DNA of 41,708 bases from Levilactobacillus namurensis DSM 19117. Its GTDB lineage: Bacteria > Bacillota > Bacilli > Lactobacillales > Lactobacillaceae. Positions 1 to 7,039 of the stretch are shown here, piece after piece. Position 1 is the stretch's first letter. Every line of letters begins with the position of its first letter. The notes under the pieces are model-generated. The model was not told the origin of the DNA and made no database searches. It was given only the letters and a program-made list of their open reading frames with translations. The position numbers and the translations under genes are program-made. The stretch spans positions 1 through 41,708 of the forward strand of contig NZ_AZDT01000066.1 of the NCBI RefSeq assembly GCF_001434785.1, in the 5' to 3' direction.

Positions 1-175
1 CACTTGAATCATGTGTTTGATGGGGATTTTGGAGTTTCTGGTGAATAATTCAGGAAGAAGATAAGCTAACACTATATATAATGATACTAAAAATAATCGG
101 GTAAACGGGTAAAATGCCGCCAACTACCATCACGCCAAACACTCCGCCATCCCGCAACTACCCCGCAATCCCGAA
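1..175. other. Left edge of window, no gene seen
   Basis: AT-rich sequence between the window edge and the recombinase fragment. I see no open reading frame with a ribosome site, no terminator and no clear repeat. It may belong to the same degenerate mobile element as the recombinase fragment that ends at 176. Confidence 0.4.
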
Positions 176-922
176 TCACAATACAAATGCCACCGTTCGT
201 CCATGCAAAAAGGGAACGCTCGACTTAGACGTTCCCTCCGTATACTCGTTCAAACCCGCAATGACATCAGAATCAAACCTCATATGAACCCAAACTAACT
301 TCTTTTGTCGATCAAAGGTCACCGATTCGATGAATAACTGGTAGATGTGCTTCAATGTCTTCGTGTCATGCCCGCTGATGACTCCCGCAACCAATCGTAA
401 AAGTTGATCCACATTGTCAACCAGAAGCCCCTTTGACTTCCCTCTTGACCGTTCCTGCAACTCATGCAAATCTCTTTCAGCATGAACCTGTTCTACTGTC
501 AGTTGGTGAATCCGCGGCTCAAGGTCTGCCTTCACCGATGGCTCCTCATCAATCGTTGTTTGAAGCCGTTGCTTTTTCTTGGCCAATTCTGTAATGCCGC
601 GTTGCTTGTTGGTCATCAGGTCACCAATCATTCGCTGTTGTCCGGCCCATCTTTTCTCCATTTGTTGAACAACCTTTTGTCCCACATTCGGGTCACTCAA
701 CACTTGATTCAACTTCTCGGCCACTAAGGATTCCGCTGTATCATCCCGGATACTGTTGGCGTGACAAACGGTCGAACCCTTGCTGCGAAATGCCTGACAA
801 GAGTAGTAACGGGTTCGTTTCCTAGTGCCATCCTTCAAAGTGTTGGTCGTATTGCTGGCAATCATTGCCCCTCCGCATTCAGGACACCGCAGTAGCCCGG
901 TCAATACATTAGTTCCACATAT
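176..922 (-). pseudogene. Truncated large serine recombinase (C-terminal part only)
   Basis: The reading frame encodes the C-terminal region of a large serine site-specific recombinase. It has a recombinase zinc ribbon beginning with the motif LTGLLRCPECGG, a paired second half of the zinc site (YYSCQAF...TVCHANSI), and then a long charged coiled coil of about 100 residues typical of this family. The N-terminal catalytic resolvase domain with its nucleophilic serine and the central recombinase domain are absent: a TAA stop lies at 923-925, a few codons ahead of the zinc ribbon, and the only start is a TTG at 904 without a Shine-Dalgarno sequence. Intact members are usually 450-600 residues; about 245 remain. 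It is therefore a dead remnant of an integrase from a phage, conjugative element or cassette-chromosome type element; the fragment is too short to tell which. Base composition is lower in GC than the core genes to the right. Confidence 0.8.
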
Positions 923-1118
923 TTAAAATAAACAGCGATTATCTCATATATCGTACACTATGTATAAAAGGTGAAGGTATCTTAACTATAACAGTTTGTC
1001 ATCAAGTTCAAATTCGTAATTGAAATGAGTTAATTCTGATTTTCCCGCCCACATTATTAACGACAAGGTATAATAGCAACCGTATTTTTCAGATAATCAG
1101 GATTAAGGAGATCTGCAG
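905..1118. other. Intergenic between recombinase remnant and secreted protein
   Basis: AT-rich gap. Its right end holds a TATAAT box at 1069-1074 and a Shine-Dalgarno AAGGAG near 1104 that serve the gene starting at 1119. No good -35 hexamer is visible at 17 bases from that box. The left end is where the recombinase frame was cut. Confidence 0.4.
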
Positions 1119-1928
1119 ATGAAACTTTTTAAAATGGCTGCTTTAGTAGCTCTAGTCATGACCCTAGGTGGTTTGACATACTCGACTAAGGCACAGGCAA
1201 AAAGCTACATGATTAGTGGTCATGAAGTACACGATTACATTTTGAACGATTTTCAATACTATAAAGTTAAACGCGCAACGCCCCTAATGTTCCTTTACTC
1301 TAACAACACGACCAAAAAAAGAATTGTACCTAAGGGAACCATTATCATAGGTCGTAAATATAAGGGATCCTCCGTGGAAAAACCGGCAATCTCGATTTAC
1401 TTAAGCCAACTTGACTACAGCTTTTTAAATAAGGATCGTCCTAAACATCTAGCATTGTTATCAATCAGTGGCACGATTAGTTTATCTCGACCACAAGATT
1501 ACCAACGAATCTCAAGACCAGCTTATCTACCGGCTCTAAGTCTGGGCGATTTTAAGCAAGCCAAGTTCAGCACTGATTCAACTTCTGAAATGAAGATTTA
1601 CTCACAACTTAGAATCACTAGTAACGGGTTCGCTGAATTTTCTCGTTTTAAAAATCCTAACGCAATCAACGGCTCGCAACGTCCACAGTTCCGACAAAAA
1701 ATTCAGAAATCTACGAATAAGGGTAATACTCGACAACTGTATTTTGCTAAGAAGATTCCTGGTTTGGGGATGAAGAAGGTTAAGCAAACTGGCAAACTGA
1801 AATACCGACTAACGATTGTCAATCGACATCAACCGTTCCGGTATAATGACCATTCAGAAGATTCTAATCCACTCTTTTATAGTCGTTATACGGTCGGGGG
1901 CAAAAAGTTCATTACCCAGATTGGGTAG
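1119..1928 (+). CDS. Secreted protein of unknown function
   Basis: A 269-residue protein with a clear Sec signal peptide: basic start MKLFK, a hydrophobic core to about residue 20, and a likely cleavage after STKAQA (about residue 27). The mature part is basic, rich in Tyr, Ser, Lys and Arg, and contains no motif that I recognise; there is no LPXTG anchor, lipobox, SH3-like repeat or catalytic triad that I can name. The start is supported by AAGGAG about 10 bases upstream and a TATAAT box at 1069-1074. It lies alone between a recombinase remnant and a convergent LysR gene, ends before a strong bidirectional hairpin at 2052-2094, and is AT-richer than the core genes, all consistent with horizontally acquired cargo. 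A cell-surface or extracellular role is inferred only from the signal peptide. Confidence 0.6.
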   Translation: MKLFKMAALVALVMTLGGLTYSTKAQAKSYMISGHEVHDYILNDFQYYKVKRATPLMFLYSNNTTKKRIVPKGTIIIGRKYKGSSVEKPAISIYLSQLDYSFLNKDRPKHLALLSISGTISLSRPQDYQRISRPAYLPALSLGDFKQAKFSTDSTSEMKIYSQLRITSNGFAEFSRFKNPNAINGSQRPQFRQKIQKSTNKGNTRQLYFAKKIPGLGMKKVKQTGKLKYRLTIVNRHQPFRYNDHSEDSNPLFYSRYTVGGKKFITQIG

Positions 1929-2051
1929 TCTCCGTTCATTAATTGCAATTAATGTTCATTTTAACAGCCCGTTAAAGAACGAGATACCCGATTACTTATC
2001 GTATGGACCTAGCGTTTATTAAATAAAGAAAGCGTCATTATCAGTCATATA

Positions 2052-2094
2052 AAATTAAGGGCCGTCCAGCAGAAGTTGGGCGGCTCTTAATTTG
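2052..2094. terminator. Bidirectional terminator
   Basis: The arm starting ATTAAGGGCCGTCC pairs (with G-U pairs) with GGGCGGCTCTTAAT, flanked by A-rich and T-rich runs. It lies between two convergent genes (the secreted protein and the LysR regulator) and can serve both. Confidence 0.75.
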
Positions 2095-2111
2095 TAAACT
2101 TTCAAAAAAAC

Positions 2112-2135
2112 GCATCATTTATGATACAGAGATCC
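2112..2135. repeat. SCC-like att direct repeat, distal copy
   Basis: The sequence GCATCATTTATGATAC followed by an imperfect continuation matches the end of rlmH at 4517-4540 in the same orientation: 15 of the first 16 bases and 20 of 24 overall are identical. Read on the minus strand it is TATCATAAATGATGCG followed by a T run, the form taken by the staphylococcal cassette chromosome attachment core at the 3' end of rlmH (orfX). It sits in a non-coding gap. Confidence 0.6.
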
Positions 2136-2177
2136 ATAACACCCTACACAGCGGTTCCTAATTGTACACAATGAACT

Positions 2178-3059
2178 TTAATCAACACCCATAGATTGCT
2201 TCACCAGTGTCAATAAAGCTTGAACAGTTTCCGAAAAAATCTGATACTTCTTCCAAATCAAACTAACCGGAATCGCGATTTCTGGAGCAATAGGTCGACA
2301 GACTAAGTCTGAGTCCTGATAATCAACTAAATCATCGAAGACTAATGCAATCCCCAGACCACTCTCTACCATTTTCTTAGCGCTCAAGTACATATCAAAT
2401 GTCCCTGTAATCTTTAAGTCAGCAATATCCCGTTGAAACCATTCAGCTAGCGAACCATCATCCAACGCACCCTGATAAAGAATTAGCGACTCTGGCACTA
2501 AATCATCGGGAGTTATCACCCCTTTGGTAGCCAAGGGGTTCTGCTTTGGTAACAATGCACCAAATCGATTCAGACGTGGTAAGGCAAAACTATTAAACAC
2601 CGTTTGATCTACTTGACCAAAGTACAATCCCAAATCCACAACACCACTATTTACCCTACTCAGAATTGATTCATTATTGCCATTACGCAATTTAAGTGTC
2701 ACTTTAGGATACTGACTGATTAACCGTGAAGCGGCGCGACCAATTACCTGAATTGCATCCGTCTCGCTAACTCCCAGGAGAATATCGCCATCCAATTCAT
2801 GATGGTCCGCTCGCATCTCATCATTGGTTTTGGTCACCAAGTTCGTAATCTCCGCTGCACGTTTGCGTAATAGGACCCCGTCCTTGGTTAAGCTGACCTT
2901 CTTAGCCTCACGAATCAATAGTGGTTTACCAAATTCCTTTTCTAACGCTTGAATTTGTCGTGAAAGTGCTGGTTGTGAAATGTGAAGGTACTCTGCCGCA
3001 TGTGTAATGTTTTCTTCTTGCGCAATCACTAAAAAGTTCTGTAACTGCTGTAAATCCAC
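2178..3059 (-). CDS. LysR-family transcriptional regulator
   Basis: A LysR-type regulator of about 293 residues. An N-terminal winged helix-turn-helix (LQNFLVIAQEENITHAAEYLHISQPALSRQIQALE) is followed by the linker helix and a periplasmic-binding-like effector domain from about residue 85. I chose the GTG at 3059 because it gives the classical start MDLQQLQNF and lies downstream of GAGAGGAT; the TTG one codon earlier is equally possible, while the ATG at 3083 has no ribosome site. It is transcribed divergently from a two-gene unit (70-aa protein and alpha/beta hydrolase) with a 115-bp gap containing AT-rich dyads, the usual arrangement for a LysR protein that controls its neighbours and itself. 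The inducer cannot be deduced. The gene lies inside the segment bounded by the rlmH-type direct repeats and is AT-richer than the core. Confidence 0.9.
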   Translation of the reverse strand: MDLQQLQNFLVIAQEENITHAAEYLHISQPALSRQIQALEKEFGKPLLIREAKKVSLTKDGVLLRKRAAEITNLVTKTNDEMRADHHELDGDILLGVSETDAIQVIGRAASRLISQYPKVTLKLRNGNNESILSRVNSGVVDLGLYFGQVDQTVFNSFALPRLNRFGALLPKQNPLATKGVITPDDLVPESLILYQGALDDGSLAEWFQRDIADLKITGTFDMYLSAKKMVESGLGIALVFDDLVDYQDSDLVCRPIAPEIAIPVSLIWKKYQIFSETVQALLTLVKQSMGVD

Positions 3060-3174
3060 CAATAACACATCCTCTCGAGGCATGTTTTTAAGTTATGTCA
3101 TATCATTCATAATTAGTATTTAACATTATAATCCCTCTCCCGTATGATAGGCAACATAGAAGGGAGCAAGTCAG

Positions 3175-3387
3175 ATGTTAACTTCCAGTGAAATTCGTGC
3201 CGCATTAAAAGAGGCTGGTCTTTCAGAAACTTGGATTACTAAGTTTTTAAAACTACCCCAAAATCAACAATCCCAGCTTCTGAACAAAGAACGGCCGCTG
3301 CTTCTTGATCGACTACACGTTGCTAAAAATCAGTTAGACTGTCTCGACTACCTCCGTTATCAATTTATCTCTGAAAGGACTGACTAA
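3175..3387 (+). CDS. Small protein of unknown function (70 aa)
   Basis: A 70-residue, probably all-helical soluble protein with a good Shine-Dalgarno (AGAAGGGAG) 8 bases before the ATG. Its stop lies one base before the start of the hydrolase gene, so the two are translationally coupled. I recognise no domain; the second half (LLDRLHVAKNQLDCLDYLRYQF) looks like an amphipathic helix of the kind found in the dimerisation tails of MerR-like proteins, which is only a resemblance. Its position next to a divergent LysR gene suggests it is co-regulated with the hydrolase, possibly as a partner or accessory protein. Confidence 0.65.
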   Translation: MLTSSEIRAALKEAGLSETWITKFLKLPQNQQSQLLNKERPLLLDRLHVAKNQLDCLDYLRYQFISERTD

Positions 3388-3388
3388 T

Positions 3389-4396
3389 ATGTCAAAATTA
3401 GCTAATGATACTCGTGTCTTTAAAATCAATCCTACAATCGACGTTCAAAACGTCCGTTTCAACAATCGATATGGCTTTACCCTTGCCGGTCACCTCTACT
3501 TACCCTACAACTTTGACGACAAACAGGCCTACCAAGCCATCGTAATTTCCGGACCATTTGGGGCCGTCAAAGAACAATCAAGTGGTCTCTACGCCCAAAC
3601 ACTTGCCGAACGTGGCTTTGTAGCTCTAGCCTTCGATCAATCGACCACTGGCGAAAGCTCTGGTAAAGTTCGTAATGTGGCTTCCCCAGATCTCTTCGTA
3701 GAAGACTTTTCAGCAGCTGTCGATTTCATTGGTATTCAGTCATTCGTTGACCGAGATAAAATTGGCGCGATTGGGATTTGCGGACTTGGCTCCCACGTTC
3801 TGACCGCTGCCTCTATCGATAAGCGCATCAAAGCGGTTGCCACCTCCGTTATGTACGACATGTCGGACTCAATGTGGAAGGGTGTGGGGAATACTAAGAC
3901 CGCTGAGCAACGTGACTTAGAACGTGACTACTTAGCCAATCAGCGCTGGCAGGACGCCGAAAATGGCACCACTGGTTACGGTCCTCATGAATTGATGTTT
4001 GATGAATCAAATCAACCAATGCTTTTCCCTAGCATCTTACCCGACCAACTCCCCGAACAAGCAGATCCCGTCACAACGGCCTTCTACAAATACTATAAGC
4101 AACGAGCATTCCATCCCCGGTCCATCAATTCAACGAGTAGTTGGACTGCTACAACACCTTGGAGTTACTATAATTTCCACTTACAAGCTCACATCGACGA
4201 AATTTCTCCCCGACCAGTCCTCATTGTTACTGGAGAAAATGCCCACTCCCGTTACATGGCGGAAGAATCCTATAACCGACTAAAGGATCACAAGGAATTA
4301 GTAATCGTCCCGGACGCAGACCACGTGGACCTTTATGATCAGATGGATAAAATTCCGTTTGATAAGTTTACCAGTTTCTTTAAAGAGAACCTGTAA
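3389..4396 (+). CDS. Alpha/beta hydrolase with cysteine in the nucleophile position
   Basis: A 335-residue alpha/beta-hydrolase fold protein resembling the YcjY-like or dienelactone-hydrolase-like group. The N-terminal strand region (GFTLAGHLYLP, ISGPFGAVKEQ) leads to the nucleophile elbow AIGICGLGSH, in which Cys131 stands where most family members have Ser. A probable catalytic His312 is seen in DADHVDLYD. No signal peptide is present, so it is cytoplasmic. Translation is coupled to the 70-residue gene upstream, and the pair is divergent from a LysR regulator. The gene ends before a bidirectional terminator shared with rlmH. A small ester, thioester or lactone substrate is plausible but the sequence does not reveal it. 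Cys nucleophiles occur naturally in this subgroup, so this is probably an active enzyme. Confidence 0.8.
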   Translation: MSKLANDTRVFKINPTIDVQNVRFNNRYGFTLAGHLYLPYNFDDKQAYQAIVISGPFGAVKEQSSGLYAQTLAERGFVALAFDQSTTGESSGKVRNVASPDLFVEDFSAAVDFIGIQSFVDRDKIGAIGICGLGSHVLTAASIDKRIKAVATSVMYDMSDSMWKGVGNTKTAEQRDLERDYLANQRWQDAENGTTGYGPHELMFDESNQPMLFPSILPDQLPEQADPVTTAFYKYYKQRAFHPRSINSTSSWTATTPWSYYNFHLQAHIDEISPRPVLIVTGENAHSRYMAEESYNRLKDHKELVIVPDADHVDLYDQMDKIPFDKFTSFFKENL

Positions 4397-4481
4397 TTCA
4401 ATAACGTCAAAAACCACAATAAAATAGTTTTTGCTACCAGTAAAAGTGGTAAGTATGCTACCACATACTACAGACGCTAAT

Positions 4482-4516
4482 AAAAAGATATCAGCCTTTT
4501 GACTGATATCTTTTTT
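4482..4516. terminator. Bidirectional terminator between hydrolase and rlmH
   Basis: AAAAAGATATCAG pairs with CTGATATCTTTTTT around a short loop; A and T tracts on both sides allow it to stop transcription from either side. It abuts the stop codon of rlmH at 4520. Confidence 0.85.
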
Positions 4517-4540
4517 GCATCACTTATGATACGGTGACCC
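4517..4540. repeat. SCC-like att site at the 3' end of rlmH
   Basis: The last codons of rlmH (Pro-Tyr-His-Lys-stop, read on the minus strand TATCATAAGTGATGC) form the same core that SCC elements use in staphylococci. A direct repeat lies 2405 bases away at 2112. Being coding sequence, this copy alone would be expected from protein conservation; the second, non-coding copy is what is notable. Confidence 0.6.
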
Positions 4541-4999
4541 CTCATTAATCATAAACGCCCGGTACACCTGCTCCGTCAACACTAGCCGCATCAACTGGTG
4601 AGGCAAGGTGAAGCGGCCGAAGGAAATCTGGGTGTTCGCGCGCTTCAGAACCTCTGGCGCTAGCCCTAGGGAGCCCCCAATGACGAACGTGATGTCTGAA
4701 TGGCCGTAGGTGGTCAAGTCCTTCAGCTCCTCGGCAAACTCCTCTGACGAGCGTTCCTTCCCCAAAATCGCTAACGCAAAGACGTACTCCCGGTCCTTGA
4801 TCTTATCCAGGATTCGGTCACCTTCCGCCTGCATCACCTGATCCATCTGCGCCTGAGATAAACTCTCCGGCGCTTTTTCGTCAGGAACTTCCACGATACT
4901 GAACTTACAGAACCGCGACAGCCGCTTAGCGTATTCCGCGATTCCTTGTTTGAAGTACTTTTCCTTTAACTTCCCTACCACCACAAATTTGATGTTCAT
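4520..4999 (-). CDS. rlmH: 23S rRNA (pseudouridine1915-N3)-methyltransferase RlmH
   Basis: A 159-residue SPOUT-class methyltransferase that methylates pseudouridine 1915 in helix 69 of 23S rRNA with S-adenosylmethionine. The family length and ends ([16 protein letters not shown] at the start, GSPYHK at the end) are typical; the knotted SAM-binding region includes FVIGGSLGL and the C-terminal stretch [20 protein letters not shown]. The start is the ATG at 4999, with AGGAGT at 5006-5011 ahead of it; an ATG six codons earlier has no ribosome site. The promoter (TTGTCA, 18 bases, TATAAT at 5139-5168) and the leader are studded with DnaA boxes, one of which overlaps the Shine-Dalgarno sequence, suggesting DnaA control. 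The 3' end coincides with an SCC-type attachment core. Confidence 0.97.
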   Translation of the reverse strand: MNIKFVVVGKLKEKYFKQGIAEYAKRLSRFCKFSIVEVPDEKAPESLSQAQMDQVMQAEGDRILDKIKDREYVFALAILGKERSSEEFAEELKDLTTYGHSDITFVIGGSLGLAPEVLKRANTQISFGRFTLPHQLMRLVLTEQVYRAFMINEGSPYHK

Positions 5000-5138
5000 A
5001 ACTAGACTCCTATCCACAAGTTGTCCACAAAGTTATCCACAGGTGCACAATCTTTTTTCCTAGATATTGGGGGTCGGTAACTCCGCCCTACCACATCTAT
5101 TTTTTCGTAAAATGTCAATGCCTTTTTAGTTATCCACA

Positions 5139-5168
5139 ATTATACCCCGAAACACCCGTTCGTGACAA
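5139..5168 (-). promoter_or_regulatory. rlmH promoter overlapped by a DnaA box
   Basis: On the minus strand a TTGTCA hexamer (5168-5163) lies 18 bases from a perfect TATAAT (5144-5139). A perfect DnaA box at 5138-5130 begins at the next base, covering the predicted transcription start, so bound DnaA should block initiation. Confidence 0.6.
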
Positions 5169-5480
5169 GTCAGCCCAATCCCTGATATGACGCCTTTTCA
5201 CGGTACCCTCTGGGGTATCAAATTATTTTATCCACCGGTACCACCTCAGCCTGTGGATAACTTTTGCACCCGCTTTAGTTGCCGGTACCACCCCGTTTAT
5301 CAAATTCCCTTGCGGACAACTCATCGGTTATCCCCAAGTTATCCACAGCCCATTTTGCCAATTACTTTTGGGCCTGAATCACCACCCGTCCCCGCCAACA
5401 TTTCGTTCGGCTGGCCGACCACTGGCGCCGTTTTCATCCCCCGCACCACCGCGCAATTCTTCGGCTTTTCATCACACCAC

Positions 5481-5521
5481 GCGAAAAAAGCGCCGGGACC
5501 GCCGTCCCGACGCTTTTTCGC
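5481..5521 (-). terminator. htrA terminator
   Basis: A GC-rich hairpin (GCGAAAAAGCG...CGCTTTTTTCGC read on the minus strand) with a T run, immediately after the htrA stop codon. Confidence 0.85.
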
Positions 5522-5529
5522 TACCCAGC

Positions 5530-6906
5530 CTAACTGGCCGAGTTTTCATTCGTTGTAGTCTTCAATTGTGAAGAGCTCTCCGTCAACTTCACGTTAGTAG
5601 TCTTCTTCTTACCGTTATGGTAGTAAGTCATGGAGACCGTATCGTTTAACTTGTACTTGTACAGAATGTCTCGCAGCGTGGACTGGTCGCTGATCTTATG
5701 ACCGCCCATCTCGGTGATGACATCGTACTTACTCAAGCCGGCCTTCTTCGCCGGAGAGCCCGAGTTAGCACTCATCACCACGACCCCGTTGGTCACACTA
5801 GTTGGCAACTTCAGGATTGACTTCCGCTGGTCTGACGATACGTTGGCTAAGTCAACGTAGGTAATCCCCAACGCTGGCCGAACCACTTTCCCGTTCTTAA
5901 CCAGCTGGTTAATGATGTTGACCACTTCGTTCGACGGAATAGCAAAGCCCATCCCTTCAACACTGGTTCCTGAAGTATCACTGGCGATCTTCGAGGACGT
6001 AATCCCGATGACCTGGCCACCGACGTTGATCAGCGCCCCACCAGAGTTCCCGGGGTTGATCGCCGCATCCGTTTGGATAACCGTGGCGTTCCCAGTCTGG
6101 GTCCCCGCGGAGTTCGTGGTTTCAATGGTCCGCTTCTTCGCGGAAATAATCCCTTCCGTCAAGGACGTTGCGTACTGGCTACCCAGTGGTGACCCGATTG
6201 CCAAGGCGGTCTCGCCGACCTTGATCTTATCGGAGTTCCCGAAGGACGCCACCGTCTTCAGCGACGTGCCGTTGACCTTCAACACGGCCAAGTCGGTGAC
6301 GGCATCCTTCCCCACTAACTTAGCTTGGAGTTGCTTCCCACTACTGGTCACGACCCGCAATGCGGAGGACCCGGAAACCACGTGATTGTTGGTCACGATG
6401 TAGGCCGTATTGCCGTCCTTCTTGTACACGACCCCGGAACCTTCCGACGCCTCTTCCAATTCTGACTTAGAACTGGACGACGAGGACGAGGAACTCTGGC
6501 CGAACAGTTCACCTAAGGTCCCACTACTACTACTTTGGTTCTGCAAGTTGATCACGGAGACCATGGCCCCCTTGACCGAATTGAACGCCTTAGTGGACTG
6601 GCTATTCACGTTGACCGTCACGTTCGAGGTCTTAGTGTTGCCAGTCTTGTTCGTCCCGGCCGGAACCGCCGTATCGTTGATGCCGCTATTACTTAAATAG
6701 TTGATGCCGCCGTACGCGACACCCCCACCTAAGAGCCCGGCAACCGCCGCTGTGACGGCCACCTTGGTCAGGGTCAACCCCCGTTTCTTCTTGGGTTGTG
6801 GGTCACTTGGTTGCTGCGGCGCCTGTTGGTCGTTAAACCCTTGGGTCGTCTGCTGGTTAGACTCGTTTTGTTGGTTATTGAAATCGTTGTTATTATTATC
6901 AGCCAT
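5530..6906 (-). CDS. htrA: Membrane-anchored serine protease HtrA (DegP/Do-like)
   Basis: A 458-residue surface protease that degrades misfolded exported proteins. Order of parts: a Gln/Asn-rich cytoplasmic tail (1-40), one transmembrane segment (about 46-68), a Ser-rich linker, a trypsin-like domain with His175 (VTNNHVV), Asp205 (VTDLAVL) and Ser288 (NPGNSGGAL), and one PDZ domain (about 340-440). This is the standard architecture in lactobacilli. It follows walJ on the same strand with a 133-base gap, as in the classical wal cluster. The leader is unusual: GAGGAGGG at 6928-6935 is 21 bases from the ATG, and the spacer can fold as a small GCGC hairpin that would bring it closer. A 22-base inverted repeat (CGACCGGT...ACCAGTCG, 6941-6962) could be an operator or leader hairpin. 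Confidence 0.97.
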   Translation of the reverse strand: MADNNNNDFNNQQNESNQQTTQGFNDQQAPQQPSDPQPKKKRGLTLTKVAVTAAVAGLLGGGVAYGGINYLSNSGINDTAVPAGTNKTGNTKTSNVTVNVNSQSTKAFNSVKGAMVSVINLQNQSSSSGTLGELFGQSSSSSSSSSKSELEEASEGSGVVYKKDGNTAYIVTNNHVVSGSSALRVVTSSGKQLQAKLVGKDAVTDLAVLKVNGTSLKTVASFGNSDKIKVGETALAIGSPLGSQYATSLTEGIISAKKRTIETTNSAGTQTGNATVIQTDAAINPGNSGGALINVGGQVIGITSSKIASDTSGTSVEGMGFAIPSNEVVNIINQLVKNGKVVRPALGITYVDLANVSSDQRKSILKLPTSVTNGVVVMSANSGSPAKKAGLSKYDVITEMGGHKISDQSTLRDILYKYKLNDTVSMTYYHNGKKKTTNVKLTESSSQLKTTTNENSAS

Positions 6907-6940
6907 TTTCTCGCGCGCTCGCGCTAACCCTCCTCATTTA

Positions 6941-6962
6941 CGACCGGTGGTTTGACCAGTCG
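6941..6962. promoter_or_regulatory. Inverted repeat in the htrA leader
   Basis: CGACCGGT and ACCAGTCG form 8-base arms with one mismatch around a 6-base loop, between a TATAAA-like box and the htrA ribosome site. It may be an operator; the binding protein is unknown. Confidence 0.35.
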
Positions 6963-7039
6963 TCATTTTATACCCCTTATTTTAGCGGGTGAGTGTGAAT
7001 TTTTCTTGATGAATGTTTGTGGAAGTCCTAAAGATTCCC

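Larger units (their letters stand above)
5000..5529. promoter_or_regulatory. DnaA-box cluster in the rlmH-htrA gap
   Basis: The 530-base gap contains four perfect DnaA boxes TTATCCACA or its complement (5033-5041, 5130-5138, 5252-5260, 5339-5347) and four with one mismatch (5010-5018, 5021-5029, 5228-5236, 5328-5336). The three at 5010-5041 are spaced 11-12 bases apart like an origin array. The motif CCGGTACCACC occurs twice (5236 and 5282 regions). It lies about 33 kb from dnaA and encodes no protein. A role as a DnaA-titrating or DnaA-responsive regulatory region is inferred. Confidence 0.85.

Noticed and set aside
5187-5571. Plus-strand frames in the rlmH-htrA gap
   Set aside because: Pro/Ser/Arg-rich, no ribosome site, and the DNA is explained by DnaA boxes and the htrA terminator.
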